From the NCBI GenBank assembly GCA_963971305.1, contig OZ020307.1, positions 56,851,702 through 56,915,701 of the forward strand: a DNA stretch of 64,000 nt, in the 5' to 3' direction. Source of the stretch: Arcuatula senhousia (Eukaryota > Mollusca > Bivalvia > Mytilida > Mytilidae). The notes under the pieces are model-generated. The model was not told the DNA's origin. It was given only the letters and a program-made list of their open reading frames with translations, and did no database searches. The position numbers and the translations under genes were made by a program. Shown here piece after piece: positions 44,018 through 55,300 of this stretch. Positions within the stretch are counted from its first letter, which is position 1; each line of letters opens with the position of its first letter.

Positions 44018-44340
44018 GAAAATTAAGGTCAAAATCAAAAGATTGAGATGTTATTGTGCTAAGCTACTACTGGGGCATATGCAATTAAAGTTTTATCAAC
44101 TAAAGACTTAGAGTTCTGGAGATATGGAGGTGCTAATAAAACCTTAACACTGCTGTTTATATATGTTTTGAAAATTGTAAATTAAAATTCATTCAACCGT
44201 AAAATCAAGTTGAAGGTCAGAAGATGGGGATGCAACTGTGCTTTGCTACGACAGGGGCATATGCATACCAAGTCAAATCAACCTTGGGCTTCTAGTTCTT
44301 GAGATATGGAGGTGTTCATAAAAAATTAAATTAACTTAAA
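44018..44340 (+). repeat. Continuation of the ~180-bp tandem array
   Basis: Two further units (TCAAAATCAAAAGATTGAG, GGGGCATATGCA, GATATGGAGGTGCT blocks) following the inserted element. Confidence 0.7.
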
Positions 44341-44552
44341 AAGTTTAAGTTCCCGCCGTTAAAGTAACACCTTTGTCTCGCTCCGTTTTGCAGGCGTAAC
44401 AAAATAATGTTGTAAATTGTATTAAATGTGTAAATTATCTAACTTGTACAGAAATGTATTTCTAAACCATATAAACAATTGTATTAGGCTTGAAAGGTGT
44501 TAAACAATTTATATTTTGCGCATGTTAAGTTGTTTCCATTAATCAGGCTCCT

Positions 44553-46109
44553 TTTTAGGTCAACTGGACCCTATTGTGATCACTTAGCGTCCGTCGTCGT
44601 CGTCTGTCGATAAAACTTGGTACATGTTTGATTGATCATATACACAACTTGTGTTTTGATTGTTGATCCATCATAAAGCATGACCACCGTTGCTTAATAT
44701 AAAACAGGGATCAGACTACTGTATCTGGCTAAGCCTTGTAAATCAAAAAGAGGTCTAGAAAACGTATTGCTAATGAAATCTCCCTTTTTCGGCATCAAAA
44801 GCTCTGCAAAAAGTATATATTAGTTCTCAGATGACTCCTTACAGGAGTTATGGCCCTTTAAGTGCAAACAAATATGTTTTCTAATGTTTTGGCCTAAATT
44901 ACGAAAACTATTGCTAAGAGAGAAACGCGGTTGCTTGCTTATACCTTCATCTGATTGACCTCTACAATAGCTTTATCGGGTCTAAGATGACAGATTACTC
45001 CTTTTAAGGATTTGGGCCTTAAAAAGTAGCGTGTTTTCGTGTTTGTCCTATAGAATCAAAAATAACCTTCATCTGATTGAGCTCTCTGAAAGCTTTATCG
45101 GGTCGAAGATATCAGATTACCCCTTCTAGAGGGACCTTTAAAGATAAAACATAGCGTTTTTTCATGTTTTCCTATAGAATAAAGACTATGGCAGATAGGG
45201 AATAGCAGTTGCTTACTTAAACATTCTGCTCGTTGAGCTCTACATATACATAAATTTCCATCGGTGGAAGCTGTTAGATGATACACTAATGTGAGTTTCT
45301 GCCCTTTTAATAAAACAAATAGTGTTTTCTATGTAAAGTATTAAAAGCATTGAAAAAAGATGTCATCAGCTTAAAACTACAGCGATCAAATATGTCGGTT
45401 TTGTGTGATGGTATAATACTAAATCATTAGTTGTTTGAAGTGTTATGTTGGATTTAGAATCGACATGTTTATTTTTTTTACATCAGTCGAGAAAGGCTTC
45501 TTAGCTAGCTGTCAGTAATTGCAAGTGTTCTCAAGAGAGTTCCTTAACGTTTCGTTGTTCTCATATAGTACTCTTGTCTCTGGTTCTCTCTTGGTGAATT
45601 GAACTTTTATCGATTTGATTTTTAAAGTGTGTTATTTTTTGTGTTTTGTACAAGATAAACAAAAGGGGGAAGGTTGGGCCCAAAAAACTAGTTTAACCCC
45701 GCCACATTTTATATGTGCCTGTCCTAAGCCAGGAATCCTTGTCAAAGCTTTTGTTTGTCCATGTCAACTATCTGTTTTTTGTTTTATGTCCAGAAATGGG
45801 TCTTTCGTTCATGAATCTTATGTATTGTATTTTTAGTCTTGGGCAAATGCAAGACAGCGAGCAGTTACCACTGGTCATGTTGAAGACTGCTGGCTGTTTT
45901 CCATTGTGGATTTTCAATTTGCCGTTTCTTAAATGTTGGTTGTGTCGCGTACCTCTTTATCGTCTATTCGGTTCAAATAGCTCTACAAAGATCTCCGTTG
46001 GGTCAGAGTTATCAGATGACCCCTTACAGGAGTAATGTATAAGCTCATAGCATGGAACATGATAGCTTAAGGACCAAGTGAGTGGTTCAAACTGCTTGGA
46101 TACTCTTGT
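44553..46109 (+). mobile_element. Helentron-like element, copy D, decayed
   Basis: Diverged left end TTTTTAGGTCAACTGGAC with GCGTCCGTCGTCGTCGTC microsatellite. The 3' end is recognisable only as CCAAGTGAG..TTCAAACTGCTTGG..CTCTTGT (about 46074-46109). The interior has the shared TTACAGGAGTTATGGCCC and TTGCTTGCTT blocks. A Penelope tail is inserted at 45481-45835. Confidence 0.5.
45481..45835 (+). mobile_element. 5'-truncated Penelope tail inside copy D
   Basis: CATCAGTCGAGAAAGG through TGTTCTCAAGAGAGTTCC, AACTAGTTTAACCCCGCCAC and ATATGTGCCTGTCCTAAGCC to GTCTTTCGTTCATGAA is the plus-strand equivalent of about 4935-5265, the 3' region of the Penelope element at 4921-7883. No reverse transcriptase remains. 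Confidence 0.75.
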
Positions 46110-46118
46110 TTACTCTTT

Positions 46119-47270
46119 TTTTTCTCACCGGACCAGAAGTGAGCTATTGGCATCGTTAAGCGTCCGTCGTCCGTTAATTTTTATTCAAAAATCTTCTCTG
46201 AAACCACTAAAGGGATTGCTTTGTAACTTTGTACACTTGATCTTTAGAATGACCTATACCAATTTTGTGAAATTTGTGCACGTCGACCAACCAACATGGC
46301 TGCCGTTGCAAAAAAAAAATAGAACAGCGGGGTCAGACCATAGTTTTAAGCTAATAACTCAAAAAGTTTAAGAGATAAAGAAAATCCGAAGCAACTATCC
46401 TTCTTCGGCATCAAAATTTCTACGAAAATCTCTTTTGAGTCAAAGTTGTAGGACGAATCCTTATAGAAGTTATTTCCCCTTAATCGTCAAAATTGACCAC
46501 AGTTTTTGGAATCTATCTTTAAAACTGTAAATGCTAGAGGAAAATTAGCATTGGAGAATTGTGAAGCTCTTTGCAATCTACAAAAATGATTGCAAGATTA
46601 AGATTGAAGAGTTATTCATCTTTAACTGTTTTTTTTTCTTTCTTTCAATTTTAACTGATTTTTAAAAAATCTTCTTCTCTAAAACTATTAAAGGGATTGC
46701 TTTGAAACTTTGTAAACTTGATCTTTAGGTTGTCCTCTACCTAAAGATTGTGAAAATTGTGCACGCCGACTAACCAACATGGCTGCCATTGCTAAAAATA
46801 GAATAGTGGGTTCAGACCATAGTTTTTAGTTTCTTGCTCAAAAGGTATAAGAGATAGAGAAAATCCGAAGCAACTTTGCTTTCCTAGGATCAAAATCTCT
46901 ACAATACTCTTCATTGAGTCAATGTTGTTGGACTACTCCTTATAGAAGTAATTTCCCCTTAATTGTCTAAATTGACAATGTTCTTAGTTTTTTAATTTTA
47001 TCTTGAAAACTGTATATATGCTAAAGGAAAAGTTAGCATTGGAGAATCCTTAAGCTCATTGAGGTCTACAAAAATGAATAAGGGTCAAAATTGTCAGATG
47101 GTCCCTTTTAGGAGTTATGGTTCTTTAAAGGCGAAAAATAGTGTGTTTTTTGTGTATTTGACATGTAGAATAAAATCTATAACAGATAATGAAAAAATGT
47201 TGTGGTTTCAAAACTACCATAAATAAATTTGCCACACTTAATTCAACTTTTTTAATTTGTGAGCCGATTA
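46119..47270 (+). mobile_element. Helentron-like element, copy E, 3' end lost
   Basis: Starts CTCACCGGACCAGAAGTGAGCT with GCGTCCGTCGTCCGTT. Interior units repeat about every 520 bp (GGGATTGCTTTGAAACTTTG at 46212 and 46692, AACCAACATGGCTGCC at 46289 and 46771). No 3' hairpin before copy F begins. Confidence 0.5.
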
Positions 47271-47276
47271 TCAAAT

Positions 47277-48160
47277 TTTTAGCTCACTTGGCCAAAGGTC
47301 ATGTGAGCTTATGCCATAACTATGCGTCCGTCGTCGTCCGTCGTCCGTTAACAATTTCAAAAATCTTCTCCACTGAATCCACTAAACAAATTTAACAGAA
47401 ACTTGGCAGGAATGATATATGATAAACGATCTTCATTTTGAAAATGATTCTATAAAAAAAAACATGACCGACATTGATAAAAATAGAACAGGGGGTAAAA
47501 CAGCAGATAACTCAAAAACGGTGACAGATATCAAAGTTCTGGCACAAAGTAAAAGTAATCAGCCTGTCAAGATCTTCCTACCCTGAAATTTTGAAGAAAT
47601 TCCATCTAATCATGTGGGATTCATTGCCCCTTTTCTTGATTTTTTTGGCTTTTTGCACTTATTTTGTCTTAAATCTCAAAAACTGTATAAAATATTTAAG
47701 TTATGTTAATTGAATATTGTTTAGCTAAGACAGGTCTACAAAATTGATCATTAGGTCGAAATGGTCAGATGACCCCTTATAGGAGTTATGGCCCCTTAAA
47801 TGCCAAAAATAGTGGTTTTATCCTTATAGATTGTGAATGATAGAAAATATGGAAAAGTTTTGCTTGCTTAAATGTTCAGCTAATTGAGCTCTACAAAATT
47901 GTCCATAAGGTCAAAGCTGTCAGATGACCCCCTAATAGAGGTTACGGCCCCTTAAAGGCAAAAAAAATAGGGTTTATGGCCTATAGAATGAAAACTATTG
48001 CAGATTGGGAAAAGCTGTTGATTGCTTAAATGTTCAGCTCATTTAGCTCTACAAAAGCATTCATAGGGTAAAAGTTGAAAAATGACCCCTTATAGGGGTT
48101 ACAGCCCCTTAAAGGTGAAAAATTATTTTTTTTTCATGTGTTTTGGCTTATAGAATGAAA
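47277..48160 (+). mobile_element. Helentron-like element, copy F, 3' truncated
   Basis: Left end TTTTAGCTCACTTGGCC with hairpin to GTGAGCTT (47280-47308) and CGTCCGTCGTCGTCCGTCG microsatellite. The shared interior blocks follow up to about 48160, with no 3' hairpin or CTTGT end. Confidence 0.6.
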
Positions 48161-49189
48161 AATACATTGATGCACACATAACCTCTACGCAAAATAATAT
48201 TAAGTTTACTTTTTGACTGCTTTCCATGTTTGCTTATGTTAATCTGCGTTAACTCATGGCTGGTCAAAGCAGACTTGCGACAGCTTTGTCATGGCTGCTC
48301 ATAACCAGACACAAAGCCGTGACTGCTTTAAAAGGTCACAGGATACTAAATGGGACCGATTTTAATTTCAATGATTTTTTGCATGTTTGTTCTTTTCATT
48401 AAGCTACATCGAAAAATCAAATAAAAAATGGGGGTCACCATCCTTGTTTTTCCGAAATTTTGAGTTGAAAATTCAACATTTTGGGTATTTTTTATATAGA
48501 TATAATAGAAAATGTTAACTTTTTTGGAGTTAAAAATCAGAACCTTGACCAGATTATATTTCAAATATGTACGAATGTACACCAAAAACTAACAGAAAAT
48601 AGCCATTTAAAATTGAAATTTATTGATACCAAATAAACCATAGGTCACCATGCTTGTTTCTAAGATATAAGGATCAAAAGTTTTGATATTGGATCGAATT
48701 TGACAAAAACGACGTCACGTCGCAATGTCAAGTAAAAGATATCATTTAGCTTCATAAACAAGGATAGCAATGTGCATCGAACAATTGCATGGGTAAGAAG
48801 TTTTAAAGTTCGTTGTTTATAATAAAAAAAATAAAATATGATTACTCATATGAACAGTATACTAGTATACCAATTTTGATTAAAGACATGACAGATTTTA
48901 CAAAATTGCGGATACAAAATTACAATTTTAATTCGTGAAAGTGGATGATGTGAATTGTGAATAGAATGCGTTCTCATCTAATTTTTAAAATTCTCATCAA
49001 GGACGTTTGAACAACAATCAAGCAAAAATGTATCAATACTGCATATTTTTAGCCTTTGTATGCTAAAATTGACACAATGGCTATACATTTTGCACTCTCA
49101 ATTTTTCGCTACTCTGTTTTGATGATTTCAGCATACCAAAAGTAGTTAAATGCTTAAACTATGTATTTTCTTCTATTATTTTACTCACC
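48161..49189. other. Non-coding, nothing recognised
   Basis: AT-rich sequence; TTAATCTGCGTTAACTCATG and nearby words do not form a recognisable feature. Confidence 0.4.
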
Positions 49190-49760
49190 AGATCCAAATG
49201 CTATCATTCCGACCTGCTGTATGCTGGATTCTGTATTATTTGTAAACTTTTAGTTTTTCATGTCCGTATGCTAGCATTCTGACCTGGCGTATGCTGGATT
49301 CTGTATTATTTGCATGATTTTGGTTTTTCAGGTCCGTATGCTAGCATTCCGAACTGGTGTATGCTGGATTCTGTATTTTTTGCATGATTTTGGTTTTTCA
49401 GGTCCGTTTGCGATTTAGGTTTTTCAGGTCTGACCTGGAGTATGCCTGATTCTGTTTCTGTGTTATTTGCATGATTTTGTTTTTTTAGGTCCGTGGGCTA
49501 GCATTCCGACCTTGCGTAAGCTGGATTCTGTATTATTTATTTAATTTTGGTTTTCGGGTCCGTATGCGGATTGCCAGCCTTCCGATCTGGTTTGCTAGAT
49601 GATAATACTACAGACATGTATTTTGGGGCTTACATTCCGGTTAGGTGTTTAAATATTCGCTGGATTCTGTGTTATTTGTATAATTTAGGGGTCTCAGGTC
49701 CAAATGCTATCATCCCAACATGGTGAATGCTGATGTTAATCATAATGTACATATTCTTGT
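49190..49760 (+). repeat. Tandem array, ~70-bp unit, about 7 copies
   Basis: GGTCCGTATGCTAGCATTCC, GTATGCTGGATTCTGTATT and ATGATTTTGGTTTTTCAG recur with a 70-71-bp period (starts near 49192, 49263, 49333, 49404). Later units have indels and are more diverged. Confidence 0.8.
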
Positions 49761-51150
49761 TAATAAAGATCTGAGTGCTGACATTCCGAATTTGGTATGA
49801 GCAGATTTTGTTTTAGTACTGTAGAGTCACATTAAATCTGATAAATATAGATTATGTACAGAGACTTAACACTCTCACATTGTTTTATTATTTTTTATCT
49901 GCACGAAATTTACATTTTCAGTTCTTGACTAAATCACTGCTTACAAACCCAACAAGGTTCAGTGTTGACCAATGATAAAAAACAAAAAATGACAACAAAC
50001 AGAGAAAAATCACGTTGACATAGACATGTCAATGTTTCTTTAATACTTCAATGTTAAACTGCATTGATATTGTCTGTTCTGACGATATTTAATACTAGGA
50101 CTTCCTCGTAGTGATGTAGTGTTGAAGAAAGTTTGACGAAATTTCTTGAAAACAAGAGAAAAGAGAAGTAAATCCTAGTATGATATTAAATGACAAATGC
50201 ATATTCTGCAAACAAATCGAATACAAAAACAAAACACCGCCATATGCTGATGATGATATTGCTCCAACTGCAATGAAAGTCCCTTAGTGAGCATTGTCAT
50301 CACATACCCCCCACGTGCCTACGGTCTATTTTGAGTAAGGAGTCACAAGTCAGCGTTGTTGTCTTTCCAAGTCAGCTTGTTTAACAGGAAGTAGATGATT
50401 CACAGACCTGAAAACTTATCCCACCACATGGGACCCCTACCTATTCAAGTTACATACCAAATATCAAAAGCGTACTACTAATAGTTGCTGAAAAATCTGT
50501 TACGAAAATAATTTACCGAAAAAAGTCAGCTTGTTAACCATGAAGTTGATAATCGACAGACCTGCAAATGTATCCTGAATCCTGAATTATTAATTTCTGA
50601 GAAAACTGTTATGGAATATTGATCACGGACAGACGGACAAGTGAAAACATTTTACGATTCGCAAATTCGTTGGGTGGGGTATAAAAATATGTCAATGAAA
50701 TAAAGCCAATAAATTTATTTTTGAATTCAGTCTCTTGTTGAACTTGTACAATGTATAATTACAAAAAAATGTATGTAGTACAGATTCACACACAAATTGT
50801 TCACAAAAATACAGTTACTGTTTCTTTAATCCAAATCTAAATTAACTAGGTGGCATTTTTGCATAGGTCGGTAAATTTCTTCCACTTTCTTATAATATTT
50901 CCTTTTTAAAAATATTCCGGACCATCGATAGAATCATTCCTGTTGGTCATTGCTGTTTGTTTCTTTAAGCATCCACATTTTTCTCTGTCTCTAAAATCCA
51001 GATGGAAGGTCTGGACCTATTTGACTTTCGACTTCTTAAGTGGTCTGAAAAAATAAATATAGATAACTTTAGATAGTCGGAGAATTATGATCAACTTATT
51101 GTATATGTATGATGTACTGAAAATTATTTATGTAATAGAGTTAATAGTAA
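49761..51150. other. Non-coding; weak dispersed repeats
   Basis: About 50340-50600 holds two diverged copies of a GTCAGCTTGTTAAC..CACAGACCTG block about 170 bp apart. No gene is supported. Confidence 0.4.
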
Positions 51151-51152
51151 AG

Positions 51153-51670
51153 AAGCGTCAAGTTGGTTACTTATTCCCTATTCCTTATTCCTTATTTAAA
51201 TAAGGAATAAGTAACTGATTACTTATTCCTTATTCTAAAAACCTCTAAATAAGGAATAAGTAACTGGTTACTTATAAGAAGCGTCAAGTTGGTTACTTAT
51301 TCCCTATTCCTTATTCCTTATTTAAATAAGGAATAAGTAACTGATTACTTATTCCTTATTCTAAAAACCTCTAAATAAGGAATAAGTAACTGGTTACTTA
51401 TTCCTTATTCTAAAAAGCACTTAATAGGGAATAAGTAACTGGTTACTTATTCCTTATTTCTTATTCAAATAAGGAATAAGAAACTGGTTATCTAATTCCT
51501 TATTTATATTTTCAACTTGATTTTCGAAACACCATTATTTAAAAAAAAATCTTATTCCATCTCGTCATTCCTTTTTTTCCTGAACACTAAATAGGGAATT
51601 AGTAACTGTCTACTTATTTCTTATTCTCAGAACGCTGAACAAGAAATAAGTTACTGGTTACTTATTCCTT
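51153..51670. repeat. Palindromic TTATTCC/GGAATAA array
   Basis: Runs of TTACTTATTCC and its inverse GGAATAAGTAA alternate. CTTATTCCTTATTT followed by AAATAAGGAATAAG is a perfect 28-base palindrome and occurs twice. A 125-bp block starting GAAGCGTCAAGTTGG is tandemly duplicated (51153 and 51278). Cruciform formation and slippage are likely. Confidence 0.85.
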
Positions 51671-52396
51671 CGGGTCAGATAAGCAGCCATCTTTTTGCGT
51701 CCGTTGTTCGTAAACTTTTTCAAACGCTCACTGCTCTGACGCCATAGTCCATTTGCAACCCAACTTAGTACAGGCACATATGCTTCAAAACGTCTGTCTG
51801 TTTGTAGGGTTGTCATAGTTATTGAACTGATTGATTCAATTGATTAGTTTAAATAGGACTTTAATGTAAAAGTTGTATCATACTGAAAATTGCGTTAAAG
51901 AAATAACTGGCACGGTACATAAAGCAGATAAATCTTTAAATCAATTGATAGATACTCGAGTATTATCTAATATAATGCAAGATTTTATTCAAATATTGTA
52001 TTAAACTGAAAGCCAAACTACAAAATATGAAAATAAGGAAACAAAACATTAAAAAACTATTTTGTGCAACCTGAAAAGGGAAGTAATTTAAGCTGCAAAC
52101 ATCTAAAGTTGAACTTTAAATTTCGAAGAAATACTTCCGGTTCGGCATCCTCAAAAAATTTGTAAAAAACATATTCAATCAGGAAAAAATCAGCTTTTGA
52201 TTTTTTTTTACATATAAATAAGATGTATAAACTGAACTTGTTTAAAAAATTGGCTCTAAATAAATGCAAATGTCTAAATTTTCGATATTTATAATAGACT
52301 CTCAAGGTTTATTTTTTTACATTTTTTTACTACGCGAACAGAAGCAAAAATTTTTTTTCTTGATTTTGAAGCCACAACCTAGAAACCAACCTATAT
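51671..52396. other. Non-coding; Helentron-like fragment at 51690-51780
   Basis: TGCGTCCGTTGTTCG and AACTTTTTCAAACGCTCACT correspond to the start of Helentron-like copy A (640-700). The rest is AT-rich. A truncated satellite unit piece (CAACCTATATGG) appears at 52388 just before the satellite. Confidence 0.45.
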
Positions 52397-55300
52397 GGGT
52401 ATAGGTTCTCGCCCCCTGTGGAAAAATCCCCACGCTAACAGGCCCAATGGGACTGGGCTGATTTTGAAGGAGGGTCCATGGGGTCCACAACCTATATGGT
52501 CAATATCCCTACCAATTTCCGGTTTGTAAGAAATCCGGGTCCAAAAAGAGTGTAAATTAAGCCTAAGGGTATAGGTTCTCGCCCCCTGTGGAAAAATCCC
52601 CACGCTAACAGGCCCAATGGGACTGGGCTGATTTTGAAGGAGGGTCCATGGGGTCCACAACCTATATGGTCAATATCCCTACCAATTTCCGGTTTGTAAG
52701 AAATCCGGGTCCAAAAAGAGTGTAAATTAAGCCTAAGGGTATAGGTTCTCGCCCCCTGTGGAAAAATCCCCACGCTAACAGGCCCAATGGGACTGGGCTG
52801 ATTTTGAAGGAGGGTCCATGGGGTCCACAACCTATATGGTCAATATCCCTACCAATTTCCGGTTTGTAAGAAATCCGGGTCCAAAAAGAGTGTAAATTAA
52901 GCCTAAGGGTATAGGTTCTCGCCCCCTGTGGAAAAATCCCCACGCTAACAGGCCCAATGGGACTGGGCTGATTTTGAAGGAGGGTCCATGGGGTCCACAA
53001 CCTATATGGTCAATATCCCTACCAATTTCCGGTTTGTAAGAAATCCGGGTCCAAAAAGAGTGTAAATTAAGCCTAAGGGTATAGGTTCTCGCCCCCTGTG
53101 GAAAAATCCCCACGCTAACAGGCCCAATGGGACTGGGCTGATTTTGAAGGAGGGTCCATGGGGTCCACAACCTATATGGTCAATATCCCTACCAATTTCC
53201 GGTTTGTAAGAAATCCGGGTCCAAAAAGAGTGTAAATTAAGCCTAAGGGTATAGGTTCTCGCCCCCTGTGGAAAAATCCCCACGCTAACAGGCCCAATGG
53301 GACTGGGCTGATTTTGAAGGAGGGTCCATGGGGTCCACAACCTATATGGTCAATATCCCTACCAATTTCCGGTTTGTAAGAAATCCGGGTCCAAAAAGAG
53401 TGTAAATTAAGCCTAAGGGTATAGGTTCTCGCCCCCTGTGGAAAAATCCCCACGCTAACAGGCCCAATGGGACTGGGCTGATTTTGAAGGAGGGTCCATG
53501 GGGTCCACAACCTATATGGTCAATATCCCTACCAATTTCCGGTTTGTAAGAAATCCGGGTCCAAAAAGAGTGTAAATTAAGCCTAAGGGTATAGGTTCTC
53601 GCCCCCTGTGGAAAAATCCCCACGCTAACAGGCCCAATGGGACTGGGCTGATTTTGAAGGAGGGTCCATGGGGTCCACAACCTATATGGTCAATATCCCT
53701 ACCAATTTCCGGTTTGTAAGAAATCCGGGTCCAAAAAGAGTGTAAATTAAGCCTAAGGGTATAGGTTCTCGCCCCCTGTGGAAAAATCCCCACGCTAACA
53801 GGCCCAATGGGACTGGGCTGATTTTGAAGGAGGGTCCATGGGGTCCACAACCTATATGGTCAATATCCCTACCAATTTCCGGTTTGTAAGAAATCCGGGT
53901 CCAAAAAGAGTGTAAATTAAGCCTAAGGGTATAGGTTCTCGCCCCCTGTGGAAAAATCCCCACGCTAACAGGCCCAATGGGACTGGGCTGATTTTGAAGG
54001 AGGGTCCATGGGGTCCACAACCTATATGGTCAATATCCCTACCAATTTCCGGTTTGTAAGAAATCCGGGTCCAAAAAGAGTGTAAATTAAGCCTAAGGGT
54101 ATAGGTTCTCGCCCCCTGTGGAAAAATCCCCACGCTAACAGGCCCAATGGGACTGGGCTGATTTTGAAGGAGGGTCCATGGGGTCCACAACCTATATGGT
54201 CAATATCCCTACCAATTTCCGGTTTGTAAGAAATCCGGGTCCAAAAAGAGTGTAAATTAAGCCTAAGGGTATAGGTTCTCGCCCCCTGTGGAAAAATCCC
54301 CACGCTAACAGGCCCAATGGGACTGGGCTGATTTTGAAGGAGGGTCCATGGGGTCCACAACCTATATGGTCAATATCCCTACCAATTTCCGGTTTGTAAG
54401 AAATCCGGGTCCAAAAAGAGTGTAAATTAAGCCTAAGGGTATAGGTTCTCGCCCCCTGTGGAAAAATCCCCACGCTAACAGGCCCAATGGGACTGGGCTG
54501 ATTTTGAAGGAGGGTCCATGGGGTCCACAACCTATATGGTCAATATCCCTACCAATTTCCGGTTTGTAAGAAATCCGGGTCCAAAAAGAGTGTAAATTAA
54601 GCCTAAGGGTATAGGTTCTCGCCCCCTGTGGAAAAATCCCCACGCTAACAGGCCCAATGGGACTGGGCTGATTTTGAAGGAGGGTCCATGGGGTCCACAA
54701 CCTATATGGTCAATATCCCTACCAATTTCCGGTTTGTAAGAAATCCGGGTCCAAAAAGAGTGTAAATTAAGCCTAAGGGTATAGGTTCTCGCCCCCTGTG
54801 GAAAAATCCCCACGCTAACAGGCCCAATGGGACTGGGCTGATTTTGAAGGAGGGTCCATGGGGTCCACAACCTATATGGTCAATATCCCTACCAATTTCC
54901 GGTTTGTAAGAAATCCGGGTCCAAAAAGAGTGTAAATTAAGCCTAAGGGTATAGGTTCTCGCCCCCTGTGGAAAAATCCCCACGCTAACAGGCCCAATGG
55001 GACTGGGCTGATTTTGAAGGAGGGTCCATGGGGTCCACAACCTATATGGTCAATATCCCTACCAATTTCCGGTTTGTAAGAAATCCGGGTCCAAAAAGAG
55101 TGTAAATTAAGCCTAAGGGTATAGGTTCTCGCCCCCTGTGGAAAAATCCCCACGCTAACAGGCCCAATGGGACTGGGCTGATTTTGAAGGAGGGTCCATG
55201 GGGTCCACAACCTATATGGTCAATATCCCTACCAATTTCCGGTTTGTAAGAAATCCGGGTCCAAAAAGAGTGTAAATTAAGCCTAAGGGTATAGGTTCTC

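Noticed and set aside
49190..49760. Regular 70-bp repeats as a CRISPR array
   Set aside because: Units are diverged throughout and have no conserved repeat with unique spacers; the context is eukaryotic.
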